The translations under genes were made by a program, and so were the position numbers. Shown one piece after another: positions 12,968 to 24,100 of a stretch of 64,000 bases of DNA (position 1 is the first letter of the stretch; each line of letters begins with the position of its first letter). Below the pieces are notes generated by a model. It made no database searches. It worked only from the letters and a program-made list of their open reading frames with translations, and had not been told where the DNA came from. The stretch spans positions 10,021,420 to 10,085,419 of the forward strand of contig NC_044571.1 of assembly GCF_901933205.1 (NCBI RefSeq), in the 5' to 3' direction. The DNA is from Camarhynchus parvulus. Its lineage: Eukaryota; Chordata; Aves; Passeriformes; Thraupidae.

Positions 12968-13469
12968 TGATGTGAATGATCAGCAAGTCTCATTTATTGA
13001 TAATCGATACATACTTTTATACTAGGGTTAATGAAGCTCATGCATAGTGCAAAAGCAAGCTCATCATTGGTTACATGGTTAAACACACCTAGGTCTGCGT
13101 TCTTGCGGTTATTCGGCTGAGACATTTCTGCATTCTTGCTCCTGTTCTGTATCCCGTTATTGTCTAAGAGCTACACCCAAGGACATTCTATCTTTGCTTT
13201 ATACGGAGGCCAAGAGCTGACTCTGTTATCCATCAAACCCTTGGTCAGCCAGCTGTATCATATCTAGTGACCCTTGTCAGCTAACCACTGCTCCACATGG
13301 GCTGAACCTCTCTGGGATCATCCCTTCTTAGGACAGCCCCAGCTGAGCTCCCAAAACTGGAGGTGGCTTTCACCTTCCAACAGCTGGAAAACAGTGTCCA
13401 TACACAAAAAATTAACCTTAGCTACAAGACAGGTCACTTCTAGATACAATAATAACATTTTATCCTACA
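12968..13469 (-). mobile_element. Probable ERV solo LTR, minus strand
   Basis: On the minus strand the segment starts TGTAGGATAAAATG (plus-strand end 13469). It carries TATAAAA (plus 13015-13021) and then AATAAA (plus 12993-12998) close to the 3' end, the order expected of U3-R-U5. The TATA box and poly(A) signal are only about 17 bp apart, so R and U5 would be very short, as in some avian retroviruses. The left boundary is uncertain: TGATGTGA at 12968 is one choice, but a GC-richer stretch starting near 12930 could belong too. I found no matching target-site duplication. No coding sequence is attached. Confidence 0.5.
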
Positions 13470-15673
13470 CTTCCAATCCTGTTTTAAAGTTTTTTCCTCT
13501 ATAATAAGCATATGGGATATCTTCCCCAGGAATCAGGTACAATCCATGAGTAAATAAGAGCTGTGAATGCTGAATGTTGCCAGACAATAAATTATACATT
13601 TGGCATCACTGAAAGAAAGACACAGGACAGCTAGACCCGAGGTAGCAAATCCCCCCACAGGTTTAGCCACATTTTACAGCTGTAACTTTGTGTATTGTCC
13701 GCAGAGGGACTGATCCAGCAGCTGTGCCAGACAGCACAAAATTAATCCAGACAGAGAAGGTCTACCAGGAAAGACATCATGACTGGGAGAGAAGAAACCC
13801 TTCAGAAACACTGGGAAGTAAGGCTGCACACTAATGTAGTGCTACACAGATCATTGTAAAGCTGTGTAAACCCTCAAAATTGATTTGCAGACAGAGAGGA
13901 GTCTAGGAAGAAAAACAAAATTACATTGTTTATTAGTGCTTATTTAAAAGGAAAAGCTAGCTATGCCCTCAATAGAAGGAAAGGCAACTATTTCTTTTTA
14001 CACCTGGATTTCATATCAGTTACACTTGAGCTTAATAATATCATCATATTTATAGTAGTGTTGGTATGTGCTCATTTGGTGTCAAATATCTCATACCAAA
14101 TTGTCATGATATACTAGTTGACCCTTGAGCTTCTAATTTTCATATTCATGGCTATGTAACATATAATGAAAAACAATTATGACATTACAGATTACTGGGA
14201 AAGATTTACAAAGAGATTTTTTAGCATTAATTCTACACATGTGATCAAAGAAGTTGACATTTAGGATTTTGCAATTGGTTTTCATAGTTTAATTTTTGTC
14301 TGTCTTTTGGTTCTGGTGTATGCAGCAATTGACACTGATTCTAAAAGGATTGTGGCAACTTATTAAAATCTGAGGAAATTTTCCAGAGTGCAAATAACAA
14401 TGTCTACATTCCAGTGGCCTTCTCTCCTTTCCGAGTGTGTATTTCTGTGTTGCTGCTAAGAACCACCATATTTTACTTTTTGAATTGCTCCCCCAGGAGC
14501 ACTTTTTTTATCTGTCTGTTCTGGCCTGTTCACAGGCAAGAGAAAAAGCAGCAGACTTATAAAATGCACATGAAATCAGCAATGAAAGAAATGAACAACA
14601 TAAAAAGAAATCATCGAATTCTATGGTGTGGATTCCTTATTTCTCAATATGACAATTTTTTAGTAGTAGTAGGATTCACAATAGCTGCTTCCCAGTAACT
14701 TCTGTGGGAGTGCAAGTTTATCATGCTCTCATCTGCTATGTTGCTGGGATTTTTTCTCTAAGAGTTAAGAATGGCACAGACTTTTTTATTAGATAAAAGT
14801 TGCTGCATAAATAAAAAGCTTGCATGACTTGGTCTAAAATAACTGTTTTTATTTATACTGCATTTTATTCACAATTTGCTCTATCTATTCTGTCTTTCCA
14901 ATGGGATAATTTCTCACTAAAAGGAAGGGGAAAAATAAATTGAATTTCATTATTGTACCAAAGAAGCATTTCATGAATATATTCAATCTGTGCTAATGGA
15001 TTTTAACACATTTTTACTATCCTACAATGAACTGCTCATAAAGTTTTTAATTACTAAAGCAGTATCCAAAAGTATACTGCAGAGAGGTGCAGTGTTGTAA
15101 AATAGATTGTTCCTTTCTATACTTAATCTTCACTCACTAATGCATCTACAGGTGTCTAGGTTTAAATAATATAATAGCTAATTCTATAAATATATATAAC
15201 TCAGCTAAATTGCTGTTCCCAAAACAAGTTAGTCTCATTATTCTTCAGTTAAAGAAATTAAAGAATAGCATGTAGCTCACATATCCCTGATACTCATCAC
15301 CCAGTGCTATGGGGTGCAAAGTACAGTCAGAGCTGTGCACAGTGTAACTGCTTAAAACCAAATAATATCCAGACAATAAAAGGATAAATTCTTTCCTCCT
15401 TCCCTTGGTGGTGCCCTGTTCCATAGTGGGCTGGTATTGTACTGTGTGACACAGGACATTCACTGAGGTTTAGAAGTCGTGCTGCATTTGCTGAAAAATA
15501 TTTTTTGTTTATATTGTGCAGGGTTCAAGCTGTGCTACTTCTAAACTGATCAATTACATTGCCCTCCCCTTTATCCTGTAATATCCAAGTTAAAATAATC
15601 ACCAAAAGATGAAAGGAACACAGGTCTTATATCTGTGGGTCATCTAAATGAACTTTAAATATTCTCTAATATC
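13470..15673. other. Unannotated DNA between two LTRs
   Basis: No gene is supported and no clear repeat family is recognised. 13500-13900 is somewhat richer in G and C than its surroundings. The rest is AT-rich with short (AT) runs near 15187-15200. Confidence 0.55.
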
Positions 15674-15679
15674 TAGGCT
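15674..15679. repeat. Target-site duplication, LTR copy 2 (left)
   Basis: TAGGCT, exact repeat of 16102-16107. Confidence 0.88.
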
Positions 15680-16101
15680 TGTCAGCATGATATCTTCTGA
15701 AAAATCCCTTCTCCAGGATTTCTTCTCCTGGGAAGCTGAGAAGCCTCAGAAAAAATGAAAACAATAATTATCTGATTGCTTGGGAATGTGGTCTGGAGAT
15801 TATTCACCAACAGGTGCATGTTTGATTGGTTCCATGTGAATTGTTTTTACTTAATGACCAATCACCATCAGCTGTGTCGGATTCTCTGAGTTGGTCATGC
15901 GTTTTGATTATCATTCTTGTGAAGCTTTCTGATGTATCCTTTCTCTTTCTTTAGTATAATTTAGTATAGCATTCATAATATATTGTAATGTAATGTAATA
16001 TAATGTAATGTAGTATAATATATAATTATAAATCAGCCTTCTGAGAACACAGAGTCAAATTCTCATCTCTCACCTTGTCCTGAGGACCTCACAACACCAC
16101 A
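15680..16101 (+). mobile_element. Compact songbird ERV solo LTR, copy 2
   Basis: A 422-bp plus-strand solo LTR starting TGTCAGCATG and ending ACACCACA. It is flanked by the perfect 6-bp duplication TAGGCT (15674-15679 and 16102-16107). It aligns along its length with copies 1 and 3, including the 5' hairpin region (AAAATCCC ... GGATTT) and the inverted CCAAT pair (TGATTGG 15823-15829, CCAATCA 15858-15864). The A/T-rich core has expanded into a (TAATG)n-like repeat at about 15981-16020, which explains much of its extra length. The poly(A) signal is degenerate (ATTATAAATCA). It stands directly upstream of the CR1 copy. Confidence 0.9.
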
Positions 16102-16107
16102 TAGGCT
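16102..16107. repeat. Target-site duplication, LTR copy 2 (right)
   Basis: TAGGCT directly follows the LTR terminus and matches 15674-15679. Confidence 0.88.
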
Positions 16108-17343
16108 CTTTGGCAGGTGTTGGTCCTCTGACAGCTCAACAGGACCCAGGTGGCCAAGGCCAGGGTATCCTGGCCCTATCAGCAGCAGTGTGGCCAGCAG
16201 GACCAGGGCACTGATCATCACCCTGGTCCTGGTGAGGCCACACCTCAAATCTTGTGTCTTGGGCTTCTCATTCCAGGAAAGGCATTGAGGGGCTGGAGTG
16301 AGTGCAGAGAAGGGCAGCAGAGCTGGGGAAGGGTTTGGAGCACAGGTCTGATGAGGAGCAGCTGAGGGAGCTGGGGGTGTTTGGCCTCCAGGGAAAAGGA
16401 GGCTCAGAGGGGACCTTACAGCTCTCTACTGCTGCTTGTAAAGAGGCTGTGGCAAGGAGGGGGTCAGTCTCTTCTGCCTGGTAACAAGCAGTAAGAAAAT
16501 AGGGCATAGCCTCAAGTTGTGCCAGGAGAGGGTTAGGTTGGGTGATTGGAGAAATTTCTTCACTGAAAGGGTTGTCAAACATTGGAACACCCTGCCTGTG
16601 GAAATGCCATCCCTGGAGGTATTTAAGAGACCTGTAGATGTGACGCAGAGGGACATGCTTAATGTTTGAACTCAAGGACTGTCGGGATCTCTAGCTGGTC
16701 CGGGTGACCCTGAGAAAAGTTGGAAAGTCTCTTTTTCCAGCCTGGAGCTTGAAGAAGGAGTCAGAGCTCTTCATTTCTTGGTCTCAAGGTTGTTTATTGT
16801 ATCTTATCTATAAAATTCTTTCTCCTGTCCAGCTGAGGTCCGCTCAGCAAGACAGTGCAGGCACTCTGCCTGCCCCCAGGGGCAGTGTTATGTCTTTATA
16901 CTAAAAACTACATATACAATGTTTACAATTACTTCCCAATACCTATCACCTGTGTTAGACAGTGAGCTTCTACTCTAAACCAACCTAAAAGTGCCAACAT
17001 CACAGCAGAAGATGGAGGCCAGGAAGAAGAAGGAGAAAGGCAGGACACGCCCAGATCCCTCCATCTTGCCCCCCTGAATCCCCATTCTAAAAACTCCAAA
17101 ATCTACTTTTTCACCGGGTGATAAATTCACTATCATTCTACTTAATTTGTCGTGGCTTGCAGATCTTCATCTAAGGTTGGTAATTTGCTCCACGGGTCAT
17201 AATCAAAACCACAGGCATTTTGGGCTCTGTGCCAGGGTCTCTGAGACCCCCGGCAGGGGTCTTGGCTGCTCAGGACAGCCAGAGGGATGTCCTGGGTCCT
17301 GACAGAGGATGTTTTCCAACCTGAATTATTCTATTCTATGAAT
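16108..17343 (+). mobile_element. CR1 LINE 3' fragment, split by an LTR
   Basis: A 5'-truncated CR1 non-LTR retrotransposon in sense orientation. Recognisable landmarks run in the right order: 'CCCAGGTGGCCAAGGCC' near 16144, 'GTGTGGCCAGCAGGACCAGG' near 16188, 'CTGAGGGAGCTGGGGGTGTT' near 16363, 'AATTTCTTCACTGAAAGGGT' near 16552, and after the interruption 'TTTTCCAACCTGAATTATTC' at 17312. The element ends in the ATTCTATG tail at about 17330-17343. Only the last part of the reverse-transcriptase reading frame region and the 3' UTR are represented, and no open frame survives. The 16680-17304 LTR sits inside it. The exact 5' truncation point, just after the copy 2 duplication, is uncertain. Confidence 0.88.
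16680..17304 (-). mobile_element. ERV solo LTR nested in CR1, minus strand
   Basis: A 625-bp element with ends TGTCGGG ... CCTGACA, a short imperfect inverted repeat. It interrupts an otherwise collinear CR1. On the minus strand it has TATAAAG (plus 16894-16900), then, about 95 bp downstream, AATAAA (plus 16793-16798), a normal U3-R-U5 spacing. It is unrelated to the other LTRs in the window. The flanking hexamers AAGGAC (16674-16679) and GAGGAT (17305-17310) match at 4 of 6 positions, with two transitions, and could be a decayed duplication. No coding sequence is attached. Confidence 0.82.
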
Positions 17344-20300
17344 CTGGCTCCTGCCCTGACCCAGGAAGCCCTCCCATATGTCCTGCTGGTACCTTAAAAA
17401 CATCATCCAGGATTAGGCTCTGATCAGACAGATAAATTCTGTGTGCACCTTCCCTAGGTGTCATTCAGGGAGGAACACATGTTCCTATTGCTCCTTAAAT
17501 GGGACAATATTTCTGTCACAAAAATACTTGAATGGCTCCCTGCCTGTGGCCAGGTTGCTTCTTAGTGTGAGGTCTGGTCAGAAGTGGAGTTGTACCTTCC
17601 AGGTAAGCTGAACAGAGCGTACTCAGAGTTTGCCTGAGGCATAGGGTGCATATGAGATAGAAGAACTTTTCTCCTCTGTATTACAGTTCTGACTATTTTT
17701 TCTCCATGAAACGTAATTACTCATGTTTGATAAAGCATTTCTTGCAGAAAAAAAAAGTATATGTAAAAACACATTAAGACACCTAGAATTATTCCTTTCA
17801 GTAAAACCTTCACAAGAGGGTAGAAGGATCATATTGGATGATGGTCTCGAAGATAATCCATACAGAATCAAGCTAATGTTATTTTATATCTTTAATTAGC
17901 TTATGTGTCCTTCACACCTTTGATATTTTCTTGTTTGGTCTGGAATAATATTTAATAATCTGAGAATGAAAACCAGAGATGCAGCTTGTGGGGAAATCTG
18001 GATAGAATATCATATGTGTATGGACTTAACAATACAGAGCTCCCTGCTTCCATATAAATCCCAGGAAATCTCTTCCACAGCCAGGAACAGAACAGATGCT
18101 GGAGAATGAAGGAGGCTCCTTGAAAAAACAGCAGCATCTTGAAAGAAAAGACAGATGAGCTTCTTGCTCCCTTGGGGGGAGAACAGAATTGTTTTCTCAC
18201 TGTATAAGCCTCAATTTTTAACTGATTCTCTGAAGCAGATGCCTCTCTATGAAGAAACTGAGATACAGCACAAAAGTTTTTTCCTCATCATCTGCAATGA
18301 GTCAGATGTAGTTTGGTGCTCTCAGCTTCAAGTGGAGATGCAGCAACTTGAAGGCTCTCCCCTAGTAGTACACTCAATATTGCAGTTCTCTATATGAAGG
18401 AAACTGCCTTCAGGTTCTTCCATTTCAACAGAATACAGAAACTCTCCTTGAGATGATGACAAAAGCCTGCAATACCCAAAACCTGAAAATGCAGCTAAGT
18501 GCATTTTTAATATTGAGAATGATGACATTTTAGAGACTGTGTATTACGGGTTTTGTGTTTTTGCATGTAAAACATCAGCAGTAAATTTTCACTGTGATCT
18601 GACTCCTTTGAATTTTAATTGCTGCTCCCACCTTTAGGAGCTCATGGTTACTTGTACAAGTCAATTTTAGGACCAGACTCCTCATCCTCTGACCAGGGAG
18701 TGACAGTCACTGCCAGCTGCCCTCGATGCCCAGCAAAGGGCTGGGGTTTATCTTCAGTCAGCTGGTGAAGGGCTCTAATCTGCTGGGATGTCTGGGATGT
18801 TTTCTCTGTGCCTGTAAGATGTAACTGATACCACTAAACACACCCATGGTGGATTCAGCGCTGTGGCAGTGTCAGGGAAATGCCAGATAACTGATGGGGA
18901 CAGCACACAGGGGTGCAGCTGGAGTCAGCTGCCCTGGATGTGCCTGAGATCAGATGGCAGCTCTGAGTCACAGCTCTGGGCACTGGGAATGGCTGAGCAC
19001 TGCCTGCCCCCTGTGCAGCTGCACAGGGACAGGAGGAGCTGCACTGCTGTGCTGCAGGGACAGGGAGCAGTGCTGCTGGGTTTAGGGACCAGCAGCCATG
19101 TTCTCAGTGATAAATCAGAACCTTCTGGGATGAGAACCCCAAAGCAAACTGCCAAAAAGTGAAGGCTGAAAATGCTGACCCAACCTTCCTGCTAAAAAAT
19201 GCAGCATTTTGTGCATGTTTTTGCATGCAGCACCTGACCAGTGACAGGATGGCAGCAGTAATGACCTTGCTAGTCTTTAGGAGGTTAAATGGGAAACTTG
19301 ACAGCCAGCTGAAACAGGAAAAGGTCAAAACTGAGCTAATGATAATCACCAAAATGGGAATTTGAATAGAGCTCTGATGTTAATGCTCTTACACTTTTAA
19401 TAAGTGCCATAGGATTTCTAATCACCATAGTGTCCAGGAGCTCCACTTGTTCTTTTACAATGGTAATGACTACAGCAGAGTAGTCCCTACTAGCACTATG
19501 CCAAGGAAGATGCTCAGAAGTTAATCATTGGGGTAAAGTGCCTCTACTCCTAAGTTCTCTGTTTTGATCTACTCTTCAAATATGCCAAAGTTAAATTTTG
19601 TTAGTTTAGCCCAGATTAGAAGGGAAAAAAATCATCTAGTACGTATTCATTTTATAAAAAATATACCTGAGTTTCATTTATTTCAACTTCTGTTCAGTGA
19701 CATTACATTAAGAAACTACCTGATTTCCATTAGTTTGATGTCATCTTGTACTACAGTGAACCATATGAGGGTTTAAGTTACTTTGACCTGAGCAGAAAAA
19801 TAAAAGATACTTTGTTTAAGGCTTTGCAGTTGCTGTTGTTGCTTGGGTTCTTTTAAGTCTGTCATTGCTGAGGTGTGACTTAGCAAAGACTTGTGATGCT
19901 CTGGGTTTCCATGGGAGCTATGTTTTATTTTGGCACAATGAGCAGCACTAGTACAATGCAAGGAACAATAATCCATGGTTTTAAAGAAGATGGCTTGTTC
20001 CCAAAGGCTTGATCTGGGGGAAATATTACCATGAGGAGATGAGGAGAGGGATTGTTTCTCTTGTTAACTACAGAGTTGTCTGCATCAAAAGTTGTCTAAA
20101 TGTAGTTTTTGTTTACCTTTACTGAATCTTTGTCGTGCTAGCTGTTCCCAATATTCTGCATTTTCATGCTGCTAGTGTTTTTATGTAAGCTTTGCTATTT
20201 TGGGAGCATGAAAGCAGTGCAGTTCCGGCTCTGTAATTAAAGGGCTCCAGTGATCTCTTTTCTCTCAGCTGCTGCACATGAGACTGAGAAAGGAAGGACA

Positions 20301-20812
20301 CAAGTCACAGATAATACAGAGAAAATCTTCAATTTATCAAAACCCCCAGTCTTCAGGGTTATTTGGGTGATAAAGCTGAAGTCTGTCTACAAAGCATGGT
20401 GATCTGAAAGTGAATCTGTGGAGTTTTCTATAAACTGCGGTAAGAGTTGCAAATATAATTTGGCAGCTCATATTTTTTGCTTTTCCAAGTGAAAAGAGTG
20501 CCCATTACAGGAGGATGTATGTGGGAAGCAATGAAAAATATGGTGCTGATACTGGTGACATAATATGATGTGTAATGTCTGTGAGTCAGCACTTCTGCTG
20601 AAATTGATTGATTTACATACGTTTGCCAATACTGACCTGGTTTGCCATGTAGCCCAGGTGAATCAGAATTCTATAATTTGTAATTTGGAAAATTATTATT
20701 TTTAGGGTGTATGAAGAAGACTCATGAAACATGGCAGACTAGGACAAAGGCAGCCATACCATTGCTGTGTTTTGCAAACTGGTTCTATACTGCTGAAACT
20801 GAAAAATCAAAC
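17344..20812. other. Unique DNA with a GC-rich island
   Basis: No gene is supported. 18690-19100 stands out as GC-rich and full of CTGCA, CAGGG and CAGCTG words against an AT-rich background. It has few CpGs, so it is not a CpG island, and I cannot match it to a repeat family. Open frames in it up to 99 codons on both strands are explained by this composition. Confidence 0.5.
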
Positions 20813-21140
20813 TCAATTACATTGGAGGCCCACTAAGGAGAAAAGAAATTCCCAGGCTATCCATAGGTAAACTGTGGAACAACTTTTGCAGGATATTTTG
20901 CTTGTCAGAAAGATTTGCATACTAAAGGCACCTTTGAAAAAATTCTCAGAAGTGAGGGGTTCATCAGAACAAAGAACTACATCTGTCCTGTCTCTGAGCT
21001 GCAGGCTGGAAAAATTCACTATAAAAGTGTGGCACAGGTTTACTCTGGTCTGTGCCCCCCTAGACCAGCTGCTCTTACTTCCCACTGTTGGGGCACAGTA
21101 GTGGACTAGATGGACCAGCCACTCTTGTGTTTAGAGGGTG
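20813..21140 (+). mobile_element. Possible ancient CR1-like remnant
   Basis: The right part (about 21065-21125) contains 'GTGGACTAGATGGACCAGCC', which resembles the 3'-end signature of older amniote CR1 elements. The preceding 200 bp are less AT-rich and may belong to the same copy. The match is short and from memory, so the family, strand and ends are uncertain. Confidence 0.3.
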
Positions 21141-24100
21141 GTTTTTCTGCACAAAGAATGGAATAGCTAAACTGATCCTCCTTCAGAATGAGATGTGAAG
21201 CATTAGGCCTCTACAACCCATTAGCTCTGTGCCCAGGACTGGGTTTCAGTGTTCTTACACTGATAGCAAGGGTTGACTGGTAGGGTTGAATGAGAAATCA
21301 GGCCCTATTACCTGTGTATTTTGAACATTTATCATTTCAATCAGCAAACCTCTACAAGGTATTCATAAATTGAAAAACACTGCAAAAAAATAAGATAGCA
21401 GATATGTAAATCAGACATTGCATGATAAGAACAAATAAAAAGAAGTGTAGGTGATTTCTGATAAAAAAGTCTCATCATCTTATTCCATTTTAGGAGGAAA
21501 AATGGTGAAAACTCTGAAGGGAAAGGAAAAAGTTGAGTTGGTGCCAAACATCTGCCAGTATTTAGTGTAGAAATAGAAAGACTATAATTGAAATAAAAAT
21601 TAACACTTTCCAATTAATAGCTTATAAGTTTACAGAAAATGAAATTGAGGCATAGGTAGAAGAAAAAAGGGACTAGGACGTGAATGTGTATGCACACAGA
21701 CAACCCCACGAACCAGGGAGGATATGAAGCAAAAAGTTCAGCATAAGGTAATGTGGGTTGAAAACTTGTCTGCTACTCAGTAAAATACAGACTTAAAAAG
21801 ACTATAATGAGGATTTTAAATTCATGTACCTTCAATTGTTTTTTCTTTTCTATCTAAATACAAATAGTGCTTTCTGGTGATGACCAGCACACTTAGGATG
21901 GTATGCTAAGTGCAAACTGAAAACCCTGGTTTCTGCTCCTTTGGTCACTGTTATTATGGGCTGTAATTTTACTTTGTGTCCAATTGCTTTTCTGGTTTCA
22001 TGTATAAAAGTAAGATATAGCTGTGTTTTACAAATTCAGGTTGCCTTTTCAGGTCTATGGTTTAACAGTATCTGCAATATTTATTAATATAGCACTTTTC
22101 CATCTCCTAAATGATTAATAAAAAGATATTGCACTTTTACTGTTCACTTGGACCACAAATGCCTTGTAGCTTTTATAATCTGTGAAATCAGTGAGTGACC
22201 GAGCATTTTCAGTGAGCAAACCTTGTGACAGCAAACTTGACTTAGTGAAGAGTAATTTGAGATGATCGAGTAAAGATCACATCTCATAACTCTATAATAA
22301 CATATTTACACAATTGCTGTAATGACTCAAGAGAGGGCATTAAGAATCATTGAGGAAATTACATGTGTTTTTAAAGTTTCTAATTTTAATTATCTTGTTC
22401 TGTAATGGACTGCAGCGTCTGCAAACCAGCCATCGTGTACTTTCCATCACTAGAAAGCACACGGAATATTTTGGTAACTGCATATGCAGGTTTATTTATT
22501 TTAGTGTTGAAGAGTGAAAAAAAAATAAAAAGAGCATAAATGGAGCTATAATGTTTAGAGTAACACTATTTTCTTAACTAACATCCTCACAAATGAGCAT
22601 AGTAAATTTGAACAGTATGTGTTTTCACCATCTGTACTCCAATAATGAGAGCAGCCACCAAGGGAGAATAGGGTATTAAAGTGTAGCAGGAAACATCACT
22701 CTGCTGCTCTTAGCCTGAGCTGAATTTTCATCTTTTAGGTGCCTTGGTCTTAATTTATGCTCCATTCTTAATTAAATTGTCTTCCTGACATGACTCAGAA
22801 ACCTGGCTTCCTGTGCCTCAGCCTTTATTTCTTCACCCTTGATTGATAATGAATGTGCTTTGCCACCATATATTGTTTGGGTCTTGTGAAAGACAAACTG
22901 AGTTACGATGGACTGCTGCAGTCTGATTGCACACATGAGCTGCGTTGACTACGAAGAGACTTTCAGTTAGTGTTATCAACTATTATGTCATGCTTCAGTT
23001 TTATTCCTAAAGTTTTTCATTAACTCCCCTTTTAAGCAATCAACATCTATCTAAAATTAAAGGTAGCTGACTAGTGAAAAAAAAATCATCTGTAGTCATT
23101 CATCAGTGGGGAAAAAATGGCAGCAAACAGCATGAAATTAAACTTCTGAAATGAAAAATAATATTTAATTTAATTTTGTACACAAGTAATTACTTTTCAG
23201 TTCTTGCCACTCTTGAAGCAAGTTTCATTTTTGTCACTGCTGATTTCAAAGAACAGGAAAACAGCAGGCTGCTGAGGTGCCATTCCAGCATTTTAGAAAA
23301 GGTTACTGTGGATCAACAGAGGTGCAGGAAGACCTAAATGTTACCAGCAGGAGAAGAAGAAATGGTGAATGAGGGAAAACTATGAAAAGGTAGATTTAAT
23401 TTAAAGTACAGCATGTATGGTGCAAGACAAGCTAGCTACTTTACAAAAAATTATTTTTTCAGCGTCTGGCAGCTCAGGAATTACATGTTTCAGAAATGTT
23501 GTAGGGCTTCTAATGAGTGGATGCAAGGCTGTGGACAATAGACATGCCTAGACATTAACTTTATTACACTAGCTTATTATTATCATCAGCAGAATGTGCT
23601 GACACTTTTGACATTGTCACATCCAAAATATGCTGCAACATGAAAGTGGTTTGTAATTTTCTCTGGGTGGCACAGCTCAGTCCAAAAAGATATGCTGTTA
23701 GAACCACTCTTTAATATCTTGATGATTCCAAAATACAAAAAAACCCTCCAAAACAACAACGCAAACAAAAAAACCAAATTAAATCACAACTGGCAAGAAG
23801 TGAAAAATTGTGTTGTTGGAAAATAAAAAAATCGAATTATTTTTTCAATATAAATAATCTTACAAACAGTTTTATTAAAACAATTTGATGCTGTAGTTTC
23901 TTTGCTAGTATTTGCTATATGACCAAACATAATGCCAGTTTGTGTATATGTGTTTAAAAGGACATGAATGAATGAGAGAAATTGTGTATCTATGTCTGAA
24001 TATGTAAATTAACCTGTCTGTGTATGAAATATTTATTACAACTGGTGAAAAGGAACAAACCAAAACTCCATCATGGCATTTTCATGTCATCCACATGGGT

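Noticed and set aside
16268..16675. 135-codon minus-strand open frame
   Set aside because: It is antisense to the CR1 3' region, which is non-coding in this part.
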